In this document: positions 31,301 to 46,570 of the stretch, piece by piece
Layout of the letters: each line of letters opens with the position of its first letter
How positions within the stretch are numbered: position 1 is the stretch's first letter
Source: Prosapia bicincta
Taxonomy: Eukaryota; Arthropoda; Insecta; Hemiptera; Cercopidae
Direction of reading: 5' to 3'
NCBI GenBank assembly: GCA_036971475.1
Contig: JBAIZL010000005.1
Span: 64,038,655-64,102,654, forward strand
Length of the DNA stretch: 64,000 nucleotides
Program-made: the position numbers and the translations under genes
Notes under the pieces: model-generated
The model's input: the letters and a program-made list of their open reading frames with translations, nothing else
What the model was told of the DNA's origin: nothing
Database searches by the model: none

Positions 31301-32845
31301 TCGACCATAGATTCGCATTGTGCTCTTAGAATTGTTCTATAATAAGTATTATAGGAGCTATCGCGATTGTCATATATTGTCTCTTAAAAAAAGCATGAAT
31401 TATAGTTCATGGATTTTGCGATTTCTACAAAAAATGGATTTCTCATTTAAGAGGCATAATAAACGCAGAATCGACCACAGATTCGCATTGTGCTCTTAGA
31501 ATTGATCTATAATGAGTATTATATTAGCTATCGCAATTGCCATATATTTTCTCTAAAAAAATGCATGAATTATAGTTCATGGATTTTGCGATTTCTACAA
31601 AAAATGGATTTCTCATTTAAAAGGCATAATAAAAGCAGAATCGACCATAGATTCGCATTGTGCTCTTAGAATTGATCTATAATAAGTATTATAGGAGCTA
31701 TGGCAATTGTCATATATTTGCTCTAAAAAAAATGCATGAATTATAGTTCATGGATTTTGCGATTTCTACAAAAAATGGATTTCTCATTTAAAAGGCATAT
31801 TAAACGCAGAATCGACCATAGATTCGCATTGTGCTCTTAGAATTGATCTATAATAAGTATTATAGGAGCTATCGCAATTGTCATATATTTTCTCTAAACA
31901 AATGCATGAATTATAGTTCATGGATTTTGCGATTTCTACAAAAAATGGATTTCTCATTTAAAAGGCATAATAAACGCAGAATCGACCATAGATTCGCATT
32001 GTGCTCTTAGAATTGATCTATAATAAGTATTATAGGAGCTATCGCAATTGTCATATATTTTCTCTAAAAAAATGCATGAATTATAGTTCATGGATTTTGC
32101 GATTTCTACAAAAAATGGATTTCTCATTTAAAAGGCATAATAAACGCAGAATCGACCATAGATTCGCATTGTGCTCTTAGAATTGATCTATAATAAGTAT
32201 TATAGGAGCTATCGCAATTGTCATATATTTTCTCTTAAAAAATGCATGAATTATAGTTCATGGATTTTACGATTTCTACAAAAAATTGATTTCTCATTTA
32301 AAAGGCATAATAAACGCAGAATCGACCATAGATTCGCATTGTGCACTTATAATTGATCTATAATAAGTATTATAAGAGCTATCGCAATTGTCATACATTT
32401 GCTCTAAAAAAAATGCATGAATTATAGTTCATGGATTTTGCGATTTCTACAAAAAAATGGATTTCTCATTTAAAAGGCATAATAAACGCAGAATCGACCA
32501 TAGATTCGCATTGTGCACTTAGAATTGATCTATAATAAGTATTATAGGAGCTATCGCAATTGTCATATATTTTCTCTAAAAAAATGCATGAATTATAGTT
32601 CATGGATTTTGCGATTTCTACAAAAAATGGATTTCGCATTTAAAAGGCATAATAAACGCAGAATCTACCATAGATTCGCATTGCGCACTTAGAATTGATC
32701 TATAATAAGTATTATAGGAGCTATGGTAATTGTCATATATTTGCTCTAAAAACATGCATGCATTATAGTTCATGGATTTTACGATTTCTACAAAAAATGG
32801 ATTTCTCATTTAAAAGGCATAATAAACGCAGAAGCGACCATAGAT
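25361..32845 (+). repeat. HOR block D: units of 3,746 and 3,916 bp (22 and 23 monomers)
   Basis: The variant TGGATTTTGCC occurs at 25621 and 29367, and CGATTTCCAC at 26651 and 30397, both 3,746 bp apart. From about 30,960 the offset is 3,916 bp, because the second unit gained one monomer (30,800-30,960, with ATAAAGAGTATTATAGG). The match continues through the ACATGCATGCATT variant monomer near 28,840/32,750. Confidence 0.82.
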
Positions 32846-32939
32846 TCGCATTGTGCTCTTAGAATTGATCTATAATAAGTATTATAGGAGCTATGGTAAT
32901 TGTCATATATTTGCTCTAAAAACATGCATGCATTATAGT

Positions 32940-35900
32940 TCATGGATTTTGCGATTTCTACAAAAAATGGATTTCTCATTTAAGAGGCATAATAAACGCA
33001 GAATCGACCATAGATTCGCATTGTGCTCTTAGAATTGATCTATAATAAGTATTATATTAGCTATCGCAATTGTCATATATTTTCTCTAAAAAAATGCATG
33101 AATTATAGTTCATGGATTTTGCGATTTCTACAAAAAATGGATTTCTCATTTAAAAGGCATAATAAACGCAGAATCGACCATAGATTCGCATTGTGAACTT
33201 AGAATTGATCTATAATAAGTATTATAAGAGCTATCGCAATTGTCATATATTTGCTCTAAAAAAATGCATGAATTATAGTTCATGGATTTTGCAATTTCTA
33301 CAAAAAATGGATTTCTCATTTAAAAGGCATAATAAACGCAGAATCGACCATAGATTCGCATTGTGCTCTTAGAATTGACCTATAATAAGTATTATAGGAC
33401 CTATGGCAATTGTCATATATTTGCTCTAAAAAAAATGCATGAATTATAGTTCATGGATTTTGCGATTTCTACAAAAAATGGATTTCTCATTTAAAAGGCA
33501 TAATAAACGCAGAATCTACCATAGATTCGCATTGTGCACTTAGAATTGATCTATAATAAGTATTATAGGAGCTATGGCAATTGTCATATATTTGCTCTAA
33601 AAAAATGCATGAATTATAGTTCATGGATTTTGCGATTTCTACAAAAAATGGATTTCTCATTTAAAAGGCATAATAAACGCAGAATCGACCATAGATTCGC
33701 ATTGTGCTCTTAGAATTGATCTATAATAAGTATTATAGGAGCTATGGCAATTGTCATATATTTGCTCTAAAAAAAATGCATGAATTATAGTTCATGGATT
33801 TTGCGATTTCTACAAAAAATGGATTTCTCATTTAAAAGGCATAATAAACGCAGAATCTACCATAGATTCGCATTGTGCACTTATAATTGATCTATAATAA
33901 GTATTATAGGAGCTATCTCAATCGTCATAACCTTTCTCTAAAAAAATGCCTGAATTATAGTTCATGGATTTTGCGATTTCTACAAAAAATGGATTTCTCA
34001 TTTAAAAGGCATAATAAACGCAGAATCGACCATAGATTCGCATTGTGCTCTTAGAATTGATCTATAATAAGTATTATAGGAGCTATCGCAATTGTCATAT
34101 ATTTTCTCTAAAAAAATGCATGAATTATAGTTCATGGATTTTGCGATTTCTACAAAAAATGGATTTCTCATTTAAAAGGCATAATAAACGCAGAATCGAC
34201 CATAGATTCGCATTGTGCTCTTAGAATTGATCTATAATAAGTATTATAGGAGCTATCGCGATTGTCATATATTTTCTCTTAAAAAATGCATGAATTATAG
34301 TTCATGGATTTTGCGATTTCTACAAAAAATGGATTTCTCATTTAAAAGGCATAATAAACGCAGAATCGACCATAGATTCGCATTGTGCTCTTAGAATTGA
34401 TCTATAATAAGTATTATAGGAGCTATCGCAATTGTCATATATTTGCTCTAAAAAAATGCATGAATTATAGTTCATGGATTTTGCGATTTCTACAAAAAAT
34501 GGATTTCTCATTTAAAAGGCATAATAAACGCAGAATCGACCATAGATTCGCATTGTGCACTTAGAATTGATCTATAATAAGTATTATAGGAGCTATGGCA
34601 ATTGTCATATATTTGCTCTAAAAAAATGCATGAATTATAGTTCATGGATTTTGCGATTTCTACAAAAAATGGATTTCTCATTTAAAAGGCATAATAAACG
34701 CAGAATCGACCATAGATTCGCATTGTGCTCTTAGAATTGATCTATAATAAGTATTATAGGAGCTATCGCAATTGTCATATATTTTCTCTAAACAAATGCA
34801 TGAATTATAGTTCATGGATTTTGCGATTTCTACAAAAAATGGATTTCTCATTTAAAAGGCATAATAAACGCAGAATCGACCATAGATTCGCATTGTGCTC
34901 TTAGAATTGATCTATAATAAGTATTATAGGAGCTATCGCAATTGTCATATATTTTCTCTAAAAAAATGCATGAATTATAGTTCATGGATTTTGCGATTTC
35001 TACAAAAAATGGATTTCTCATTTAAAAGGCATAATAAACGCAGAATCGACCATAGATTCGCATTGTGCTCTTAGAATTGATCTATAATAAGTATTATAGG
35101 AGCTATCGCAATTGTCATATATTTTCTCTTAAAAAATGCATGAATTATAGTTCATGGATTTTACGATTTCTACAAAAAATGGATTTCTCATTTAAAAGGC
35201 ATAATAAACGCAGAATCGACCATAGATTCGCATTGTGCACTTAGAATTGATCTATAATAAGTATTATAGGAGCTATCGCAATTGTCATATATTTTCTCTA
35301 AAAAAATGCATGAATTATAGTTCATGGATTTTGCGATTTCTACAAAAAATGGATTTCTCATTTAAAAGGCATAATAAACGCAGAATCTACCATAGATTCG
35401 CATTGTGCACTTAGAATTGATCTATAATAAGTATTATAGGAGCTATCGCGATTTTCATATATTTTCTCTTAAAAAATGCATGAATTATAGTTCATGGATT
35501 TTGCGATTTCTACAAAAAATGGATTTCTCATTTAAAAGGCATAATAAACGCAGAATCGACCATAGATTCGCATTGTGCTCTTAGAATTGATCTATAATAA
35601 GTAATATAGGAGCTATCGCAATTGTCATATATTTTCTCTAAAAAAATGCATGAATTATAGTTCATGGATTTTGCGATTTCCACAAAAAATGGATTTCTCA
35701 TTTAAAAGGTATAATAAACGTAGAATCGACCATAGATTCGCATTGTGCTCTTAGAATTGATCTATAATAAGTATTATAGGAGCTATCGCAATTGTCATAT
35801 ATTTTCTCTAAAAAAATGCATGAATTATAGTTCATGGATTTTGCGATTTCTACAAAAAATGGATTTCTCATTTAAAAGGCATAATAAACGCAGAATCGAC

Positions 35901-38900
35901 CATAGATTCGCATTGTGCTCTTAGAATTGATTTATAATAAGTATTATAGGAGCTATGGCAATTGTCATATATTTGCTTTAAAAAAAATGCATGAATTATA
36001 GTTCATGGATTTTGCGATTTCTACATAAAATGGATTTCTCATTTAAAAGGCATAATAAACGCAGAATCGACCATAGATTCGCATTGTGCTCTTAGAATTG
36101 ATCTATAATAGGTATTATAGGAGCTATCGCAATTGTCATATATTTTCTCTAAAAAAATGCATGAATTATAGTTCATGGATTTTACGATTTCTACAAAAAA
36201 TGGATTTCTCATTTAAAAGGCATAATAAACGCAGAATCGACCATAGATTCGCATTGTGCTCTTAGAATTGATCTATAATAAGTATTATAGGAGCTATGGC
36301 AATTGTCATATATTTGCTCTAAAAAAAATGCATGAATTATAGTTCATGGATTTTGCGATTTCTACAAAAAATGGATTTCTCATTTAAAAGGCATAATAAA
36401 CGCAGAATCGACCATAGATTCGCATTGTGCTCTTAGATTTGATCTATAATAAGTATTATAGGAGCTATCGCAATTGTCATATATTTTCTCTAAACAAATG
36501 CATGAATTATAGTTCATGGATTTTGCGATTTCTACAAAAAATGGATTTCTCATTTAAAAGGCATAATAAACGCAGAATCGACCATAGATTCGCATTGTGC
36601 TCTTAGAATTGATCTATTATAAGTATTGTAGGAGCTATCGCGATTGTCATATATTTTCTCTTAAAAATTGCATGAATTATAGTTCATGGATTTTGCGATT
36701 TCTACAAAAAATGGATTTCTCATTTAAAAGGCATAATAAACGCAGAATCGACCATAGATTCGCATTGTGCTCTTAGAATTGATCTATAATAAGTATTATA
36801 TTAGCTATCGCAATTGTCATATATTTGCTCTAAAAAAATGCATGAATTATAGTTCATGGATTTTGCAATTTCTACAAAAAATGGATTTCTCATTTAAAAG
36901 GCATAATAAACGCAGAATCGACCATAGATTCGCATTGTGCACTTAGAATTGATCTATAATAAGTATTATAGGAGCTATGGCAATTGTCATATATTTGCTC
37001 TAAAAAAATGCATGAATTATAGTTCATGGATTTTGCGATTTCTACAAAAAATGGATTTCTCATTTAAAAGGCATAATAAACGCAGAATCGACCATAGATT
37101 CGCATTGTGCTCTTAGAATTGAACTATAATAAGTATTATAGGAGCTATCGCAATTGTCATATATTTTCTCTAAACAAATGCATGAATTATAGTTCATGGA
37201 TTTTGCGATTTCTACAAAAAATGGATTTCTCATTTAAAAGGCATAATAAACGCAGAATCGACCATAGATTCGCATTGTGCTCTTAGAATTGATCTATAAT
37301 AAGTATTATAGGAGCTATCGCAATTGTCATATATTTTCTCTAAAAAAATGCATGAATTATATTTCATGGATTTTGCGATTTCTACAAAAAATGGATTTCT
37401 CATTTAAAAGGCATAATAAACGCAGAATCGACCATAGATTCGCATTGTGCTCTTAGAATTGATCTATAATAAGTATTATAGGAGCTATCGCAATTGTCAT
37501 ATATTTTCTCTTAAAAAATGCATGAATTATAGTTCATGGATTTTACGATTTCTACAAAAAATGGATTTCTCATTTAAAAGGCATAATAAACGCAGAATCG
37601 ACCATAGATTCGCATTGTGCACTTAGAATTGATCTATAATAAGTATTATAGGAGCTATCGCAATTGTCATATATTTTCTCTAAAAAAATGCATGAATTAT
37701 AGTTCATGGATTTTGCGATTTCTACAAAAAATGGATTTCTCATTTAAAAGGCATAATAAACGCAGAATCTACCATAGATTCGCATTGTGCACTTAGAATT
37801 GATCTATAATAAGTATTATAGGAGCTATCGCGATTTTCATATATTTTCTCTTAAAAAATGCATGAATTATAGTTCATGGATTTTGCGATTTCTACAAAAA
37901 ATGGATTTCTCATTTAAAAGGCATAATAAACGCAGAATCGACCATAGATTCGCATTGTGCTCTTAGAATTGATCTATAATAATTAATATAGGAGCTATCG
38001 CAATTGTCATATATTTTCTCTAAAAAAATGCATGAATTATAGTTCATGGATTTTGCGATTTCTACAAAAAATGGATTTCTCATTTAAAAGGTATAATAAA
38101 CGCAGAATCGACCATAGTTTCGCATTGTGCTCTTAGAATTGATCTATAATAAGTATTATAGGAGCTATCGCAATTGTCATATATTTTCTCTAAAAAAATG
38201 CATGAATTATAGTTCATGGATTTTGCGATTTCTACAAAAAATGGATTTCTCATTTAAAAGGCATAATAAACGCAGAATCGACCATAGATTCGCATTGTGC
38301 TCTTAGAATTGATCTATAATAAGTATTATAGGAGCTATCGCAATTGTCATATATTTGCTCTAAAAAAATGCATGAATTATAGTTCATGGATTTTGCGATT
38401 TCTACAAAAAATGGATTTCTCATTTAAAAGGCATAATAAACGCAGAATCGACCATAGATTCGCATTGTGCACTTAGAATTGATCTATAATAAGTATTATA
38501 GGAGCTATGGCAATTGTCATATATTTGCTCTAAAAAAATGCATGAATTATAGTTCATGGATTTTGCGATTTCTACAAAAAATGGATTTCTCATTTAAAAG
38601 GCATAATAAACGCAGAATCGACCATAGATTCGCATTGTGCTCTTAGAATTGAACTATAATAAGTATTATAGGAGCTATCGCAATTGTCATATATTTTCTC
38701 TAAACAAATGCATGAATTATAGTTCATGGATTTTGCGATTTCTACAAAAAATGGATTTCTCATTTAAAAGGCATAATAAACGCAGAATCGACCATAGATT
38801 CGCATTGTGCTCTTAGAATTGATCTATAATAAGTATTATAGGAGCTATCGCAATTGTCATATATTTTCTCTTAAAAAATGCATGAATTATAGTTCATGGA

Positions 38901-41900
38901 TTTTGCGATTTCTACAAAAAAATGGATTTCTCATTTAAAAGGCATAATAAACGCAGAATCGACCATAGATTCGCATTGTGCACTTAGAATTGATCTATAA
39001 TAAGTATTATAGGAGCTATCGCAATTGTCATATATTTTCTCTAAAAAAATGCATGAATTATAGTTCATGGATTTTGCGATTTCTACAAAAAATGGATTTC
39101 GCATTTAAAAGGCATAATAAACGCAGAATCTACCATAGATTCGCATTGCGCACTTAGAATTGATCTATAATAAGTATTATAGGAGCTATGGTAATTGTCA
39201 TATATTTGCTCTAAAAACATGCATGCATTATAGTTCATGGATTTTACGATTTCTACAAAAAATGGATTTCTCATTTAAAAGGCATAATAAACGCAGAAGC
39301 GACCATAGATTCGCATTGTGCTCTTAGAATTGATCTATAATAAGTATTATAGGAGCTATCGCGATTTTCATATATTTTCTCTTAAAAAATGCATGAATTA
39401 TAGTTCATGGATTTTGCGATTTCTACAAAAAATGGATTTCTCATTTAAAAGGCATAATAAACGCAGAATCGACCATAGATTCGCATTGTGCTCTTAGAAT
39501 TGATCTATAATAAGTATTATAGGAGCTATCGCAATTGTCATATATTTTCTCTAAAAAAATGCATGAGTTATAGTTCATGGATTTTGCGATTTCTACAAAA
39601 AATGGATTTCTCATTTAAAAGGTATAATAAACGCAGAATCGACCATAGATTCGCATTGTGCTCTTAGAATTGATCTATAATAAGTATTATAGGAGCTATC
39701 GCAATTGTCATATATTTTCTCTAAAAAAATGCATGAATTATAGTTCATGGATTTTGCGATTTCTACAATAAATAGATTTCTCATTTAAAAGGCATAATAA
39801 ACGCAGAATCGACCATAGATTCGCATTGTGCTCTTAGAATTGATCTATAATAAGTATTATAGGAGCTCCTGCGATTGTCATATATTGTCTCTTAAAAAAT
39901 GCATGAATTATAGTTCATGGATTTTGCGATTTCTACAAAAAATGGATTTCTCATTTAAGAGGCATAATAAACGCAGAATCGACCATAGATTCGCATTGTG
40001 CTCTTAGAATTGATCTATAATAAGTATTATATTATCTATCGCAATTGTCATATATTTTCTCTAAAAAAATGCATGAATTATAGTTCATGGATTTTGCGAT
40101 TTCTACAAAAAATGGATTTCTCATTTAAAAGGCATAATAAACGCAGAATCGACCATAGATTCGCATTGTGAACTTAGAATTGATCTATAATAAGTATTAT
40201 AAGAGCTATCGCAATTGTCATATATTTGCTCTAAAAAAATGCATGAATTATAGTTCATGGATTTTGCAATTTCTACAAAAAATGGATTTCTCATTTAAAA
40301 GGCATAATAAACGCAGAATCGACCATAGATTCGCATTGTGCTCTTAGAATTGACCTATAATAAGTATTATAGGACCTATGGCAATTGTCATATATTTGCT
40401 CTAAAAAAAATGCATGAATTATAGTTCATGGATTTTGCGATTTCTACAAAAAATGGATTTCTCATTTAAAAGGCATAATAAACGCAGAATCTACCATAGA
40501 TTCGCATTGTGCACTTAGAATTGATCTATAATAAGTATTATAGGAGCTATGGCAATTGTCATATATTTGCTCTAAAAAAATGCATGAATTATAGTTCATG
40601 GATTTTGCGATTTCTACAAAAAATGGATTTCTCATTTAAAAGGCATAATAAACGCAGAATCGACCATAGATTCGCATTGTGCTCTTAGAATTGATCTATA
40701 ATAAGTATTATAGGAGCTATGGCAATTGTCATATATTTGCTCTAAAAAAAATGCATGAATTATAGTTCATGGATTTTGCGATTTCTACAAAAAATGGATT
40801 TCTCATTTAAAAGGCATAATAAACGCAGAATCTACCATAGATTCGCATTGTGCACTTATAATTGATCTATAATAAGTATTATAGGAGCTATCTCAATCGT
40901 CATAACCTTTCTCTAAAAAAATGCCTGAATTATAGTTCATGGATTTTGCGATTTCTACAAAAAATGGATTTCTCATTTAAAAGGCATAATAAACGCAGAA
41001 TCGACCATAGATTCGCATTGTGCTCTTAGAATTGATCTATAATAAGTATTATAGGAGCTATCGCAATTGTCATATATTTTCTCTAAAAAAATGCATGAAT
41101 TATAGTTCATGGATTTTGCGATTTCTACAAAAAATGGATTTCTCATTTAAAAGGCATAATAAACGCAGAATCGACCATAGATTCGCATTGTGCTCTTAGA
41201 ATTGATCTATAATAAGTATTATAGGAGCTATCGCGATTGTCATATATTTTCTCTTAAAAAATGCATGAATTATAGTTCATGGATTTTGCGATTTCTACAA
41301 AAAATGGATTTCTCATTTAAAAGGCATAATAAACGCAGAATCGACCATAGATTCGCATTGTGCTCTTAGAATTGATCTATAATAAGTATTATAGGAGCTA
41401 TCGCAATTGTCATATATTTGCTCTAAAAAAATGCATGAATTATAGTTCATGGATTTTGCGATTTCTACAAAAAATGGATTTCTCATTTAAAAGGCATAAT
41501 AAACGCAGAATCGACCATAGATTCGCATTGTGCACTTAGAATTGATCTATAATAAGTATTATAGGAGCTATGGCAATTGTCATATATTTGCTCTAAAAAA
41601 ATGCATGAATTATAGTTCATGGATTTTGCGATTTCTACAAAAAATGGATTTCTCATTTAAAAGGCATAATAAACGCAGAATCGACCATAGATTCGCATTG
41701 TGCTCTTAGAATTGATCTATAATAAGTATTATAGGAGCTATCGCAATTGTCATATATTTTCTCTAAACAAATGCATGAATTATAGTTCATGGATTTTGCG
41801 ATTTCTACAAAAAATGGATTTCTCATTTAAAAGGCATAATAAACGCAGAATCGACCATAGATTCGCATTGTGCTCTTAGAATTGATCTATAATAAGTATT

Positions 41901-44900
41901 ATAGGAGCTATCGCAATTGTCATATATTTTCTCTAAAAAAATGCATGAATTATAGTTCATGGATTTTGCGATTTCTACAAAAAATGGATTTCTCATTTAA
42001 AAGGCATAATAAACGCAGAATCGACCATAGATTCGCATTGTGCTCTTAGAATTGATCTATAATAAGTATTATAGGAGCTATCGCAATTGTCATATATTTT
42101 CTCTTAAAAAATGCATGAATTATAGTTCATGGATTTTACGATTTCTACAAAAAATGGATTTCTCATTTAAAAGGCATAATAAACGCAGAATCGACCATAG
42201 ATTCGCATTGTGCACTTAGAATTGATCTATAATAAGTATTATAGGAGCTATCGCAATTGTCATATATTTTCTCTAAAAAAATGCATGAATTATAGTTCAT
42301 GGATTTTGCGATTTCTACAAAAAATGGATTTCTCATTTAAAAGGCATAATAAACGCAGAATCTACCATAGATTCGCATTGTGCACTTAGAATTGATCTAT
42401 AATAAGTATTATAGGAGCTATCGCGATTTTCATATATTTTCTCTTAAAAAATGCATGAATTATAGTTCATGGATTTTGCGATTTCTACAAAAAATGGATT
42501 TCTCATTTAAAAGGCATAATAAACGCAGAATCGACCATAGATTCGCATTGTGCTCTTAGAATTGATCTATAATAAGTAATATAGGAGCTATCGCAATTGT
42601 CATATATTTTCTCTAAAAAAATGCATGAATTATAGTTCATGGATTTTGCGATTTCCACAAAAAATGGATTTCTCATTTAAAAGGTATAATAAACGTAGAA
42701 TCGACCATAGATTCGCATTGTGCTCTTAGAATTGATCTATAATAAGTATTATAGGAGCTATCGCAATTGTCATATATTTTCTCTAAAAAAATGCATGAAT
42801 TATAGTTCATGGATTTTGCGATTTCTACAAAAAATGGATTTCTCATTTAAAAGGCATAATAAACGCAGAATCGACCATAGATTCGCATTGTGCTCTTAGA
42901 ATTGATTTATAATAAGTATTATAGGAGCTATGGCAATTGTCATATATTTGCTTTAAAAAAAATGCATGAATTATAGTTCATGGATTTTGCGATTTCTACA
43001 TAAAATGGATTTCTCATTTAAAAGGCATAATAAACGCAGAATCGACCATAGATTCGCATTGTGCTCTTAGAATTGATCTATAATAGGTATTATAGGAGCT
43101 ATCGCAATTGTCATATATTTTCTCTAAAAAAATGCATGAATTATAGTTCATGGATTTTACGATTTCTACAAAAAATGGATTTCTCATTTAAAAGGCATAA
43201 TAAACGCAGAATCGACCATAGATTCGCATTGTGCTCTTAGAATTGATCTATAATAAGTATTATAGGAGCTATGGCAATTGTCATATATTTGCTCTAAAAA
43301 AAATGCATGAATTATAGTTCATGGATTTTGCGATTTCTACAAAAAATGGATTTCTCATTTAAAAGGCATAATAAACGCAGAATCGACCATAGATTCGCAT
43401 TGTGCTCTTAGATTTGATCTATAATAAGTATTATAGGAGCTATCGCAATTGTCATATATTTTCTCTAAACAAATGCATGAATTATAGTTCATGGATTTTG
43501 CGATTTCTACAAAAAATGGATTTCTCATTTAAAAGGCATAATAAACGCAGAATCGACCATAGATTCGCATTGTGCTCTTAGAATTGATCTATAATAAGTA
43601 TTGTAGGAGCTATCGCGATTGTCATATATTTTCTCTTAAAAATTGCATGAATTATAGTTCATGGATTTTGCGATTTCTACAAAAAATGGATTTCTCATTT
43701 AAAAGGCATAATAAACGCAGAATCGACCATAGATTCGCATTGTGCTCTTAGAATTGATCTATAATAAGTATTATATTAGCTATCGCAATTGTCATATATT
43801 TGCTCTAAAAAAATGCATGAATTATAGTTCATGGATTTTGCGATTTCTACAAAAAATGGATTTCTCATTTAAAAGGCATAATAAACGCAGAATCGACCAT
43901 AGATTCGCATTGTGCACTTAGAATTGATCTATAATAAGTATTATAGGAGCTATGGCAATTGTCATATATTTGCTCTAAAAAAATGCATGAATTATAGTTC
44001 ATGGATTTTGCGATTTCTACAAAAAATGGATTTCTCATTTAAAAGGCATAATAAACGCAGAATCGACCATAGATTCGCATTGTGCTCTTAGAATTGAACT
44101 ATAATAAGTATTATAGGAGCTATCGCAATTGTCATATATTTTCTCTAAACAAATGCATGAATTATAGTTCATGGATTTTGCGATTTCTACAAAAAATGGA
44201 TTTCTCATTTAAAAGGCATAATAAACGCAGAATCGACCATAGATTCGCATTGTGCTCTTAGAATTGATCTATAATAAGTATTATAGGAGCTATCGCAATT
44301 GTCATATATTTTCTCTAAAAAAATGCATGAATTATATTTCATGGATTTTGCGATTTCTACAAAAAATGGATTTCTCATTTAAAAGGCATAATAAACGCAG
44401 AATCGACCATAGATTCGCATTGTGCTCTTAGAATTGATCTATAATAAGTATTATAGGAGCTATCGCAATTGTCATATATTTTCTCTTAAAAAATGCATGA
44501 ATTATAGTTCATGAATTTTACGATTTCTACAAAAAATGGATTTCTCATTTAAAAGGCATAATAAACGCAGAATCGACCATAGATTCGCATTGTGCACTTA
44601 GAATTGATCTATAATAAGTATTATAGGAGCTATCGCAATTGTCATATATTTTCTCTAAAAAAATGCATGAATTATAGTTCATGGATTTTGCGATTTCTAC
44701 AAAAAATGGATTTCTCATTTAAAAGGCATAATAAACGCAGAATCTACCATAGATTCGCATTGTGCACTTAGAATTGATCTATAATAAGTATTATAGGAGC
44801 TATCGCGATTTTCATATTTTTTCTCTTAAAAAATGCATGAATTATAGTTCATGGATTTTGCGATTTCTACAAAAAATGGATTTCTCATTTAAAAGGCATA

Positions 44901-46570
44901 ATAAACGCAGAATCGACCATAGATTCGCATTGTGCTCTTAGAATTGATCTATAATAAGTAATATAGGAGCTATCGCAATTGTCATATATTTTCTCTAAAA
45001 AAATGCATGAATTATAGTTCATGGATTTTGCGATTTCTACAAAAAATGGATTTCTCATTTAAAAGGTATAATAAACGCAGAATCGACCATAGATTCGCAT
45101 TGTGCTCTTAGAATTGATCTATAATAAGTATTATAGGAGCTATCGCAATTGTCATATATTTTCTCTAAAAAAATGCATGAATTATAGTTCATGGATTTTG
45201 CGATTTCTACAAAAAATGGATTTCTCATTTAAAAGGCATAATAAACGCAGAATCGACCATAGATTCGCATTGTGCTCTTAGAATTGATCTATAATAAGTA
45301 TTATAGGAGCTATCGCAATTGTCATATATTTGCTCTAAAAAAATGCATGAATTATAGTTCATGGATTTTGCGATTTCTACAAAAAATGGATTTCTCATTT
45401 AAAAGGCATAATAAACGCAGAATCGACCATAGATTCGCATTGTGCACTTAGAATTGATCTATAATAAGTATTATAGGAGCTATGGCAATTGTCATATATT
45501 TGCTCTAAAAAAATGCATGAATTATAGTTCATGGATTTTGCGATTTCTACAAAAAATGGATTTCTCATTTAAAAGGCATAATAAACGCAGAATCGACCAT
45601 AGATTCGCATTGTGCTCTTAGAATTGAACTATAATAAGTATTATAGGAGCTATCGCAATTGTCATATATTTTCTCTAAACAAATGCATGAATTATAGTTC
45701 ATGGATTTTGCGATTTCTACAAAAAATGGATTTCTCATTTAAAAGGCATAATAAACGCAGAATCGACCATAGATTCGCATTGTGCTCTTAGAATTGATCT
45801 ATAATAAGTATTATAGGAGCTATCGCAATTGTCATATATTTTCTCTTAAAAAATGCATGAATTATAGTTCATGGATTTTACGATTTCTACAAAAAATGGA
45901 TTTCTCATTTAAAAGGCATAATAAACGCAGAATCGACCATAGATTCGCATTGTGCACTTAGAATTGATCTATAATAAGTATTATAGGAGCTATCGCAATT
46001 GTCATATATTTTCTCTAAAAAAATGCATGAATTATAGTTCATGGATTTTGCGATTTCTACAAAAAATGGATTTCTCATTTAAAAGGCATAATAAACGCAG
46101 AATCTACCATAGATTCGCATTGTGCACTTAGAATTGATCTATAATAAGTATTATAGGAGCTATCGCGATTTTCATATATTTTCTCTTAAAAAATGCATGA
46201 ATTATAGTTCATGGATTTTGCGATTTCTACAAAAAATGGATTTCTCATTTAAAAGGCATAATAAACGCAGAATCTACCATAGATTCGCATTGTGCTCTTA
46301 GAATTGATCTATAATAAGTAATATAGGAGCTATCGCAATTGTCATATATTTTCTCTAAAAAAATGCATGAATTATAGTTCATGGATTTTGCGATTTCTAC
46401 AAAAAATGGATTTCTCATTTAAAAGGTATAATAAACGCAGAATCGACCATAGATTCGCATTGTGCTCTTAGAATTGATCTATAATAAGTATTATAGGAGC
46501 TATCGCAATTGTCATATATTTTCTCTAAAAAAATGCATGAATTATAGTTCATGGATTTTGCGATTTGTAC
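32940..46570 (+). repeat. HOR block E: two units of 6,975 bp (41 monomers)
   Basis: Many private variants recur exactly 6,975 bp apart: TCATTTAAGA at 32976/39951, TTGTGAACTT at 33191/40166, CTATCTCAATCG at 33912/40887, CACAAAAAAT at 35681/42656, and GAACTATAAT at 37121/44096 and 38651/45626. Identity falls near 38.9/45.85 kb, where the monomer order differs. This is the longest periodicity in the window. A 9-monomer offset of 1,530 bp is nested inside each unit. Confidence 0.88.
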
